Below, in pieces: positions 13,201 to 22,747 of a DNA stretch of 64,000 nucleotides (its first letter is position 1; every line of letters begins with the position of its first letter). The DNA comes from Pyrenula massariospora (Eukaryota > Ascomycota > Eurotiomycetes > Pyrenulales > Pyrenulaceae). Both the position numbers and the translations under genes were made by a program. Below the pieces are notes generated by a model. It saw only the letters and a program-made list of their open reading frames with translations, ran no database searches and was not told the origin of the DNA. The DNA is taken from assembly GCA_021030905.1 (NCBI GenBank), contig JAGFMI010000019.1:434001-498000 (forward strand). The letters are read 5' to 3'.

Positions 13201-13704
13201 TTCGGATCCTTTCAACACCCATGACCCGGAAGAGCCTTCAGGCAGAGGGCGCGACATGACAATTTCAAAAGCATTAATTTTCGAGTGACCAGTGTACAGA
13301 GTCGTACAGCCTTGCAACAGCGTGCCTTTGTACTCTTCAGTTGCACTACACAAGACATAGACAGCTTCAGATGAGAATTTGCGCTCCGGAGTTACCGACG
13401 TGATCCAAGTTGAAGATCCGCCAGGCAGCTTGTAAGAATTTGCAGCCTGGAATTCTTCTGGCAATGGAAAGATGGCCCAGTCTAAGCTCGACTCGGAGTA
13501 TTTTTCCGATCCCTGAAATGACATTGCACGGTCCATAAACGCATACGCCAAGGCTCTTGAAATGTCATTTACTCCTAAAGGGACGGATTCCAGGTCTTGA
13601 GATACGGTGCCGTCTTCTAATTTATGGGTAGACTGGTTGGAGTCAGAGGTGTCAGAGGTGTCAGACTCCACAGCGCTGCGCGAGTGTCCAGTCGCCTTCT
13701 CCAT
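10218..13704 (-). CDS. DUF7025-like plus AAA+ ATPase, still-open C-terminal part
   Basis: Exons run 13704-11418 and 11167-10218 on the minus strand, joined in phase by a 250-nt intron (GTGAGT donor, TAG acceptor), giving 1078 residues from the first ATG after the upstream break. In order: the end of a trypsin-like fold with GSSGSWV at its nucleophile site; a coiled coil (EAEARLKRANSEYDQLMQKL); a long region resembling the DUF7025 domain that precedes AAA modules in many fungal proteins; then an AAA+ core. The core shows Walker A HGPPGVGKT, Walker B ALIVLDEADIYLE, an Asn sensor (FLTTNRVGSID) and an Arg-finger-type RIH. All core ATPase residues are present. The target is unknown; a remodelling ATPase with a sensory front part is inferred. 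The intron is long for this genome, so a small extra exon inside it is possible. Confidence 0.75.
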
Positions 13705-14537
13705 GGATACTTCCTCCTCGACTTCATCTAAGCGATCTGCGCCATGGTCTTCAAACGTCTCTAAGTTTTCGATCAAAGAGTGTGCAGAGGTCAAGCCATA
13801 GATCTACCCATTGACAAGCACAGTACCACCGAGTATGGCGTATACATATCTGACAGAGTTACCCCGAATTGATCTGGATTTTCAGCCTGCGACCACAAAT
13901 TGGCCCTTCGACGGCAGCGCCTTGAACCCAGATTCGTACTGAACCAATTCCAGCGACTGATGAGACTTCATCACTTTCCGAGGCCTCATTAAGTTGAGAG
14001 GAAGAAGAAGTAGGTAGATGCATATTTCCATCGGACAATGCAGCCCATTTGACAAAATTCTGGATGTAGTATATTTTCAGGTCGTAAGGGAAGTTTTCAA
14101 GATAGTGGAGTTTTGAAGGCTTGAACTCGGCGACGAGCTGCTTCTTGCAGCCTTTTATTCCCACAGGCTATTAAAATCGTTGGTTGAATCTCAAGTTGTG
14201 TGCCTTTCCTCCGACCATACATGCGGAAGCTCTCCTTGTATAGAATGCGATGACCAGAGTATCTAGCATCAATAAACTTCCGGAGATGTCCCGCTAATTT
14301 GCCCTGGATGTCAGTTTCCCAGACTTTAAGTAGATCTTCTGGAACAGGAGGTCTGATAGCAATATAGCCCTCGTCACATTGTTGAACGGCGTCCGCAACG
14401 AAATTGATGACTGTTGGTTGGCTTGCTGAAACACCCTGAGCTTGGGCTTTACCCGTGACAGAGCCGGCAACGCCATGTGCTGATACAATACCGCGCTGAA
14501 AAATAGAGGTCCTGCGAGGCTCGCGTGTTATGGCCAT
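10218..14537 (-). pseudogene. Full-length protease-like/DUF7025/AAA+ gene with broken front part
   Basis: Upstream of the open AAA+ part the same gene continues in other frames. 14537-14097 encodes a helical segment (VPEDLLKVWETDIQGKLAGH, then QPTILIACGNKR). About 14150-13859 continues in a second frame (LHYLENFPYDLKIYYIQN, VQGAAVEGPICG). Then a third frame gives ILGGTVLVNG, an in-frame TAG at 13804-13806, and IYGLTSAHSL, which matches the His box of fungal trypsin-like domains. So there are two frame changes (near 14100-14160 and 13860-13880) and one stop. No intron of workable size explains any of them. Either the gene is decayed with an open back half, or the assembly has errors here. Upstream of 14537 lies a cluster of inverted repeats. 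Confidence 0.55.
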
Positions 14538-14674
14538 AGATATGCCAGTTTGTAACGCATTAGATTCTAAAAGACAAAATTTGTACAAACCTTTTTTCTT
14601 CGAGGCTGGGACTGATTGCCCTGTACCATTCCATTTAAGGTAGGAGGGGGCCTCGGAGCCTGTGTGCTGACCGA

Positions 14675-14850
14675 GCCTGGGTAGCAAAAGTCGTGGCCGA
14701 TCCCGCGAGCGCTAAGAATAGGACAGGCCACGCGAGGCTGGGTGTAAGAAGTCGTGGCGTATCTAATTGTTAGCATTACTGCCTACCTATCGTATATCAG
14801 CTACACCACGACTTCTGACACCCAGCCTGGACGACTTCTACCTAGCCTCG
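14675..14850. repeat. Four-copy inverted repeat of a ~22-bp motif
   Basis: The motif GGCTGGGTGTAAGAAGTCGTGG at 14736-14757 is matched at 21 of 22 positions by the inverse of 14806-14827, with 48 nt between. A looser copy in the first orientation lies at 14675-14696 and a looser inverse copy at 14831-14850. The order is two forward then two reverse, so the whole segment can fold back on itself. It lies between the broken AAA+ gene and the divergent broken membrane gene. It could be a decayed foldback element or a protein-binding array. Confidence 0.7.
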
Positions 14851-15015
14851 GATGTCGTGGCTGAAAGACGAAGTACAAAATCGACCGGCAAGGCTCCCTG
14901 CCACTCTTGAGAAGTATAGGTTCGATTGCAGTCACCCTGTGCTTACTCTGAACGTTGTTTCGCCGTCTCAAATTTCGGTTTGACAGGTACTGAGGCTCAA
15001 AATATCACAGTAGTC

Positions 15016-16124
15016 ATGAGCTTGTTCCCGGAAAAAGTCGTGCGCCCCGGCCAACGCCCGCCAACTCTACCCTTCGACCTGCAAGGCAGAATACGAACGG
15101 CATTTTGGCCAGGTCTAGATAGGCCGCTAGGGGAGTATTCAAAGTACTTCGAATTCTTACAGAGTACTATACATGAGCTACCCTGGCCTGACCAGTACCT
15201 TGATATCACGCTTTTTGCCGCCAAAGATTGCGATGGGGTCTTGAAGGTAGCCAGCTGCCTGGCACTGCATTATGATCAAACGAGAGACTCCTTAATGATT
15301 GAGCTGCGGAAAGAGTTTCCTGGAGCAACCGAGGAACAGATACTTCGGTCCCTAGACCTGGTCGTGCGATTGTGGTCGATGATATATGTTCGCTCGGGTA
15401 ATGTGGCCACTGGCCCTCATGAAAGCCAGGTTACCGACGTCTTCTGGAGAGGTCTAAAACATTCGAGAAACTCGCGGCAGAATGTTTCCCATCGAGCAAT
15501 TACCAGCCTAAGGCACGCGACGTCAGGATCGACCCCGGATTTACAATGATCAACCTCAAACGCATCTGCGGTGTCGGCATTAAATGGACCAACAACCTAG
15601 TTGATCATTTGAAATATGAAAGAAAGGCAGATTTTATATGGATTTTCCCTCATAAAGTCTGCCTCTTGAGCCATCTTGAATGCTCTTATAATATTCTCCC
15701 CAATGACCTTGTCAAGGAAACTGTCCGAACATTAGACCTACTATTTCCATTCGGTGACGAAGAGACGGAACGGATTCTGAAGGCCCATGGCTATCCTTTG
15801 TTCGAATCACACTCTCCAGACTGGCCGCGAGCCGAGGATATCGTCGAGTTCTCACATTGGCGGAAGCGAATAGTAGAGCTTTATGACGTATACAACCGAC
15901 TCCCGACAAAGCCACATCAGATGTGGCACGACAGGAGAAACCCTATGCAGTGGTGGACGTTTTGGCTCGCGGCATTAATCACAGCCTTGACGGTCGTATT
16001 TGGCATCATTTCCTCGTACACAGCCATAAAGTCAATGAATTTCTCGCAACAGCAGTACAACCTTGCACTCCAGCAAGCATGCTCCCGGACTGCCACCATA
16101 AACAGCATATGCCAAGCAATGTAG
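15016..16124 (+). pseudogene. Fungal C-terminally anchored protein, one frame break
   Basis: The ATG at 15016 begins MSLFPEKVVRPGQRPPTLPF and stays open with family-like sequence to about 15445 (VTDVFW). Continuation is in another frame from about 15452 (SKTFEKLAAECFPSS, KARDVRIDPGFTMINL) through to the stop at 16122-16124. The last part has WWHDRR-like MWHDRRNPMQWWTFWLAAL and one membrane segment (about 20 residues) near the C-terminus, a common layout in fungal proteins of unknown role that often sit near STAND genes. No intron of normal size joins the two frames, so a small indel near 15450 is inferred. The N-terminal part may once have been longer. Function unknown. Confidence 0.55.
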
Positions 16125-16278
16125 TAGCACAAAGAATGCAGAAAACCATCGACTCATGTCGTACTATGGTGTCGAGGTATACTGGTCGAGAACAGAACCT
16201 TATGTATCGAACGGTATGAGCCGAGGCCGCCACAGGGCCGTTCTTGAGGAGCCCCCGGGAGCCTGCTCTTGACCGGGC

Positions 16279-16346
16279 GAGGAGAAGGAGGAGGAGGAGG
16301 AGGAGGAGGAGGAGGTGGTGGTGGTGGTGGAGAAGAAGAAGAGATT
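16279..16346. repeat. GGA/GGT/GAA triplet microsatellite
   Basis: The array runs (GGA)n, then (GGT)n, then GAA units, about 68 nt, purine-rich on the plus strand. Long open frames in this stretch (poly-Arg, poly-Leu or poly-Pro) are by-products of the repeat. Confidence 0.9.
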
Positions 16347-16686
16347 GGTTCAATTGTTTGACAAACTGCCTGTGGCCTGCTATGGAAGCATGTTTGGCTT
16401 ACATGACAACTGAAATAGACGGGTACCGTAAAGTAACCTGAACAAACTCGAAGAGACCGCATAGAACATATTTGGGGTTGTAAGCACTAGGAAGTTAGAT
16501 ACAGAACGGAAAAAGTTAATAGTCAAGCTACTCAAGTCAGAAGCCTCTAAATCAGCGCTGCCGTGGATTAGCGACTATCGTGTAGTGGATCAACGACCAG
16601 ACGGGGAAGACATAGATAGTGACTCCCGGCGCACTCTCGTTGCAATATAGATTTGGCGGCTTGCACCGGTTTCAATAGCTCCGCAG

Positions 16687-16694
16687 TATAAAAG
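16687..16694 (+). promoter_or_regulatory. Candidate TATA box
   Basis: TATAAAAG lies about 410 nt upstream of the ATG at 17107. If used, the 5' leader of the metallopeptidase-like gene would be about 350-380 nt, longer than usual but possible. Confidence 0.3.
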
Positions 16695-17106
16695 CGCCCC
16701 TAGAGTGTCGGAAGCTGCCACTGCCCGCTAACACAGCAAGTGACTTTTCTCCCCACATCCCACTCGCCCAGATCTAACCGTGACCTGCCCACCGGAATTA
16801 CCAAATTCATCAACGACGTTTCACGACATCAATAATAGTTCGAAGCCGTAGTTTTGTATTAGGCCTTAAAAGAGGCTTGCCCGTGCGAGGCTTATCTGTT
16901 AGCCTTAGCGTCTACCTTTGCAAGTGGGCATTGTCAGAGCTATTGGTTTACCGTAATACAACAGTCCCTCTGCTTGCTACTTTCATTCGCCTCTTCGCAT
17001 TCCATTTTGAAATCAAAATTTGAAATTTTGTACGTTCTTGTACGTTTTTGACTTCCCCTAAGATAAACTTAACCCTTTCTACTGCCGTATCGCCCACGAA
17101 CGAAGT

Positions 17107-18608
17107 ATGAATATCATCGCATTGTTCTCCTTCTTCACTTTGAACTTGCTAGTATCTTGTCGAGAGAACTACACTTATTGGATTGACCCACACTGTACCG
17201 AAAATTATCCACATCTTAGAGACAGCATCAGAGACGCTTTGACCATGGCTCGCCGTGGAGCCACACGATTGAGGGAAAGAGACCAACTCCAAGCAGATTA
17301 CTTCACACGGCTATTCTCCCCGACAGGACCTCAAGGGACAAGTTCATACAACAGACGCCTCAAGAGGGTCGCAAGTAAGCGAATAGTAGCGTTCTCAGAT
17401 CTAAAGTTTCACGTGTCAAGAAATTGAGGATCTAATGCGATTTGCAGGTCGACTAGGTTACAATGACTTAGAGCCAGGCATCTCGGGATTACAAGAAGTG
17501 ATTGGCAGTCGATCGCAGGCGAATTATCGGATCTATTGCGATAACGACGTGCTCGTCCCTATGCGTCGCACTACCAATAGGTGGAAACTTCGACCAGAGC
17601 TAGATTTCTCAAGACCTTGGTATCCACATTACACACCCCAGGCTTTCCGGCCTCTATTGTCGGATGTCGATCCCGAGCAAGGCGGACAATGGCAGGAGTA
17701 TGAAGACCGGGAAAATGGAGTATTGATGGGCGAGACTGTAGGCTGCAACAAGCCAGGGACACTAGCTAAGACGTATACGCAACCGATACCGGAATGGTCG
17801 AGCCCTGGACAACCGGAGACGAGAGCGACCATTACAGTTTGTGCTTAAAGATCGGTCTGTGGTATTATAGCTGATCAAAGTGTGCTGACGTTAGTTATGC
17901 AATCTTCCCCTCAACAGCGCTCTCGTCAGAACGGTCTACGATGTGCCCCTTCAGGACGTGATGAGAGCGCTCGCAATTCTGTCACGCAACGCCTTTGCCA
18001 GGGATATGTACATCCCCTTTATCCAAACATTCTACCTGTCCGTTATGTCTCCCATCATCTTGCACGAGGTACGTTTGTGGATATCGTTTACCCTGCACGA
18101 CAGTTCTAAGTTACTAAAAATCCCTTAGTTCTGCCTACTACCACCCTCGAGTCGTATGTTGCAAGCCATTTCCATAACTTTGTACAATCCTCTCTAGCAA
18201 GAATTCTCGCCATCATACATCATTGACCGCTCAATATCTTTCAAATCATCGTATACTTCGCCTTTCTAGAAAAAGACACAGCTGTACTGACGTACCAATC
18301 TGCTAAACGTACAGGTATCGACGTTGAGATCCCAGACACTACACCCACCCGAACAGCCCTTCCCTGGAACGACATCATCCAACTTTCTCCACCCAACAAG
18401 ATCCTTAATGCCAACAACTATGTCTATTTCTCCATTGTACGTCATCACTCACCTCACTCACCACAATTAGATCTAGCTGGGGACGGAGTATGCTGACGGA
18501 ACGATCTCCTTTCATTAGTTGGGTGCTCTTGCAGACAGAGGCTACCAGCTCTCTAGGGACGCTTACTGGTCGAGAATCGGCTGGATCGAAAGGATTCCGG
18601 GCGCCTGA
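17107..18608 (+). CDS. Secreted metallopeptidase-like protein
   Basis: Six exons are inferred: 17107-17374, 17448-17836, 17895-18068, 18129-18153, 18315-18436 and 18519-18608, all in phase, giving 355 residues. Residues 1-18 are a signal peptide (MNIIALFSFFTLNLLVSC). YWIDPHC followed by ALTMARRGATRL matches a fungal extracellular protein group related to deuterolysin and Lys-specific metallo-endopeptidases. The C-terminus NANNYVYFSILGALADRGYQ is also typical. The zinc box should read HEXXH after SPIILHE, but the predicted splice gives HEFCL, so the second His is missing; either the 25-nt exon 4 is misplaced or this is an inactive paralogue. Intron 2 uses a GTTTGT donor. Exon 4 and the 161-nt intron after it are the least certain parts. 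Confidence 0.6.
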
Positions 18609-19782
18609 TTCGCACTTGGCATTTTACGTCTCAGCCCGTTAATCAAGTCCACAACCAGACAGACTCTCAATCCGTAACTTAGTCCTTTTCTCCTTGCTCC
18701 ATTGGTACCCGATCTGCTTAGTGCTCTCCACATTTACAAACATCAAGGTCAATAGAACGCCACAGGTATAAGTCTCACGTTGATTACTTCACATACCTAA
18801 AGCACATGAGCACCACGAATAACAAAGCCAAAATCTAGATACAGCTACTATGAGGCCGTAAAAGTACTCCACTCCATTCTCAGGCAGCAGCAGTCAACTG
18901 CCCCGATTTCTTTTCTTTTCCCCCCCGTTCCCCCCATCCCTCCATCCTAAACCCCTCCAAAAGCCCAATTTAACAATCACATGCATTCGCGTCTTCGGCC
19001 CCCCTTCCTCGCGGAAGACGCGTACACACTTTCCAACCGGGCTGTCCCGTCAAGATCCCGTGACTACTGACTTTTCGAGAAAGAGGTCTGACCCGTCTAC
19101 ACTATCAAAGTATAGTCACATTACTTGGAATAATTGTAAATACACTAAAAATAATAGCTTAATCACATTAAAAAGGCGAACTTCGTTATTCACATCTACT
19201 CTATAGGCGCTTGTACTGCCGGTTGGGGGGTATCTCTCCATTAGTCCATCCCTTCCCGTGCGCTCAATAAAAGACAGTCCCGCCAAACCCACGCCACGCC
19301 CAACTAAGACAAGAAACTCCCGACTATTGAAGGCAGATAGACAAATAAACTCCCCTGGACAACACAAAAAAAGAGCGCCGAACGGTTTTTGCCTAAAAGA
19401 GGGCCATGCGATGGTAATCGAGAAACGCCCAGGCGAGTCCCTAGTCCTCAGCCCAACACGGAGCCAAGAAATAAGAATTTCCCGAATTACATCTAGTAGA
19501 GTCGTGTGTAGATCGTGAAGACATGTCGTATCCTTATTTTGTGTTCCTCAAAAATCGAATAAAGGAACAAGCCGGGTGTGGAATGGTACAAGAAAAGGTG
19601 TAAACAGTGGTGTAGTAATGCCAAATATTGCTAGCGTCACGACCATGTGTGACTGTGCGGGAAGCAGTCCCGCCATGTTGAATATGTGATCTGATAAAAC
19701 AGGACAAGGATGAAAAAAAAGGCGGTGTAATGTAATGGGGGTGTCGATTTTGTGCTTATCGCGCCTTGAGGCTGGTGTCGCC
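18609..19782. other. Intergenic region between convergent genes
   Basis: It holds the 3' ends of the metallopeptidase-like and Puf genes. Pyrimidine-rich DNA lies at about 18905-18960. No gene is seen. Confidence 0.5.
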
Positions 19783-22747
19783 TCAAATGTCTTGGTTAGA
19801 GCCGAACAAGGTCTTTTGCGGGCTGACCGTAATCGTGACATCGCTTGCCTCATCACCAATCGGTCCTTCGACAGTGCTTGCGTTCGTACTAGGAAGCAAG
19901 CTGCTGGTTTCGCTGGTCGATGTAGAGCTCTGGCTGAGCGCTCGATCGCTATCCGCTTTGCGTTCTTGGCCACGCTCGCCGTCGAATATTAGCTTCTCAA
20001 TGGCGGCAATCGGCTTGGCGCCGCAGCCCATCTTTCGCATGTGTGAGAGATGTTGCTTCATCTGGTTGGCAAGACGGTCTTGCTCGGGGATTGGAAGATC
20101 TTTCCACACTTTTTGAATGACGTAGTTGCCGAAGCTGTCGTCTGCTAGGGCAACAATGGCTGACTCTCCCTTTTCGTTTTGTATGGTCAATCGTCTCACA
20201 ATCTCCCCCCTCTGCTCGGCAGGCGCATGCTCTAGGGCCTTCTCAACCACATTGCTCGCAAATTTGTTTTTGCAGTACATTAATAATTTTGATGTGACCT
20301 CGTCCGTGACCAACCGGCGGTCTTCTTCAGGACCGTTTGCAAGAATGTTTTGGATCACATAATTTCCGTATTGATGAGAGATCATGTGTGGTATGCACTG
20401 ACGAAGGTCTCGGGTGATCTGTTGACGAACAGGTTGTTTGCAGTGCTCAAGCATCCGTTGGACCACTCGGCAGCCGAATTTATCAAATGCAAGATTCTTC
20501 ACGTCCTTGAGCACCGCGGTGATAATGGGCTGAAGATCGTCACTTGGAACCCACTCAATCGCCTTTTGGATGACATGGTTTCCGTTTTGATCCTTAACAC
20601 ATTCAATGACATGGCTGTCTAATTCATGGATCAGAGAACACTGCTGCTCGGGAAGCACCCTTTCAAGAGCCTGTATCAGATCAGGTATTAGTTTCTTGCC
20701 TTATCTGTTTGCGATTGTAGGCATATAGAAACTTACCTTTTGCACTACCCGACACCCATACACGTGTTGTGTCAAGTACATGACGCGGCCTGATACCTGA
20801 TCTGCCAGTCCTTTCTTCTGTACTTGGTTTCCGTGCTCAAAAAGCTTCTGGATGACATAGTTGCCGAAGATGTCCATCATGATCATACGAGAACTCGGAA
20901 GAATTTCGCGAAAGACCTGTTCTTTATCATCACCATTCGCTGTCTCTAGTCTCTCCTGGATCATTCGGGATCCGTGCTGGTCGCCGCAAAATTCGACAAC
21001 GTGGTGATAAATATCCTACAATGACAGTTAGATGTGTTCAGAGAATGGTACAAGCATTCGCACCTTCAGTTCCCATTGTCTAGTCTTAAAGGTGGCCCGG
21101 AATTCCTTGAGAAGCGAACTTCTATTGATTTGATTAGGATCGGGATCTGAATTTGGATATCTTGAAAGAACTGGGGCATTAGGGAAACCTCCGTAAAGAG
21201 CCTGACCAAGAGGGTAGTATTTAAGACTTGGGTTCACCAACGCTTGCTGAGAGACTAGGTCATATTGATAATTGTACGGTATCCGAGACTGCTGTGCGGC
21301 AATATTTGAAGAAGATAGATCCGGTGTTGCAGTTTGCAAGCCGCTAACTTTTCTCCCGTTGGCTTGCTTGCTAGGGCGAAAATCTGAATAGGACGCTGAA
21401 GAATCCCTCAGCGTACCAATCTCTGAAGATGGCAATCCAAATGAAGACAGCTGGGGCTCCATAGTTCTCTCCGGATCGTAACTAGTGTTAATGCGCATAC
21501 CATTCTCCGAAAGAGATTCTGAGAACTCCGTCGGGTCTTGCGCGTAGCCGTCTAACATCCCATTGTAGCTATCATTCGCACTTGTTTGGTAGACATTTTG
21601 ATTCGGAGATATCTCGTAAGGTGAATTTCCTTCAAACTTGGTTCTCTGAGAAACCCGGGAGCTTTGCTGGCTATTTGTACGGGGTGCTCGGATCGCCATC
21701 TGGCTAAGGGCGGGTACCAGATCTTGACAGTCCTGTAAGGAATAAGCGGATTGCCCGTTTTGTATGGAACGAAATGATTTGTTGGGTGACTGTACAGATT
21801 GCCCTCTTGAACTGCCGGAGAATGAATTGCTAGGATAATGAGACACCGGCATAGAAGGTGTGGGACGGGATTGAGAATGTGACAACAAGGTTGACGGAGT
21901 GCGAGATGCGCTTGAACGCTCGGAAGCGAAGTTTCCAGGATCCAAGAAAGGATCAGAGTTACGACCGATCCGAGTGCTCTCCGGTTTGAAAGGGGGATTG
22001 CTAAGACTGCTTGCGAAATTTGACGGATTCAAAAACGTTCGACGGTCTTCCTCGTTGTTGCGACCCACACCATTGAGCACGGAAAACGCGGTGTCTGAAC
22101 GACGGTGGGTTGAAAACCCGTTCGCGGCGATCTCTGACGGGAAAGCCCCAGAAGGTATTGAACCCGAACGCCGCTCTAGAATGGTGTCTCTAGTCTGGAA
22201 AGGAGAATTACTTCGAGTGTTGCTAAGTGGAAGAGGTGTGTTTCGATCGCTGGCAAGTAGTTTCGTCGGGGAAACATGATTGCTCGAGAGCCCATTTTGT
22301 GTAGAAAAGACATTCACGGATCCCCAGGAAGATCCTTGCTTTCCCTTCCAACCGTCACTCTCTGAGGCTGGAAGTAAGGAGCTTGAGCCTGTCTTGCCTT
22401 CGAGGTACGGAGGCCGGGACGTAGAAGGAATAAGCTCTGCAGAAAGATTCAGCCACGGCTGAATAAAATCAAAGGGAGACTTCTACCTGTGTTTGTAGAA
22501 TCGACAGATGTATCCGTGCTTAACTTGTGCGAGAAGCCACTATTCCCCCAGATGCTCTTTCCAAATCCAGATCTTGAGGAACCAAAGCCATTGTTTTGGG
22601 AAGAAATCTCAAATGAGGAGTCCTCGCCGAATGACGCAAAGGGATCGGGTCGAGATTGCTGATGACATGTCAGATAAAAAGCTGGAAGCAGACTTGGAGA
22701 CATCATACTGCTCGCGCGCTCGTGCCATTTCTTAAGCCTGTCGACAT
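19783..22747 (-). CDS. Pumilio-family RNA-binding protein, Puf3-like
   Basis: Five exons on the minus strand: 22747-22709, 22658-22487, 22436-21064, 21015-20737 and 20670-19783, all in phase, 916 residues. The N-terminal half (to about residue 530) is Ser/Asn-rich and probably disordered. The C-terminal half holds eight PUF repeats. Their RNA-edge triplets read SRMIQ, NYVIQ, CRVVQ, NHVIQ, CRVVQ, NYVIQ, SNVVE and NYVIQ for repeats 1-8. By the established PUF code this predicts binding to UGUAUAUA-type sites, the Puf3/Pumilio class. In yeast Puf3 controls mRNAs of mitochondrial biogenesis from the 3' UTR in the cytosol. The start [13 protein letters not shown] joins [13 protein letters not shown] in phase over a 50-nt intron. 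A Ser-rich tail of about 60 residues follows repeat 8. Confidence 0.93.

Larger units (their letters stand above)
16125..17106. other. Intergenic region with triplet microsatellite and TATA box
   Basis: Apart from the GGA/GGT array and a TATAAAAG listed separately, no gene is seen. It is the upstream region of the metallopeptidase-like gene starting at 17107. Confidence 0.5.

Noticed and set aside
14880-14960. GGTTCGATT resembling a tRNA T-loop
   Set aside because: The flanking bases do not pair and no acceptor or anticodon stem can be drawn.
16244-16462. Open frames coding poly-Arg, poly-Leu and poly-Pro on both strands
   Set aside because: They are translations of the GGA/GGT microsatellite.
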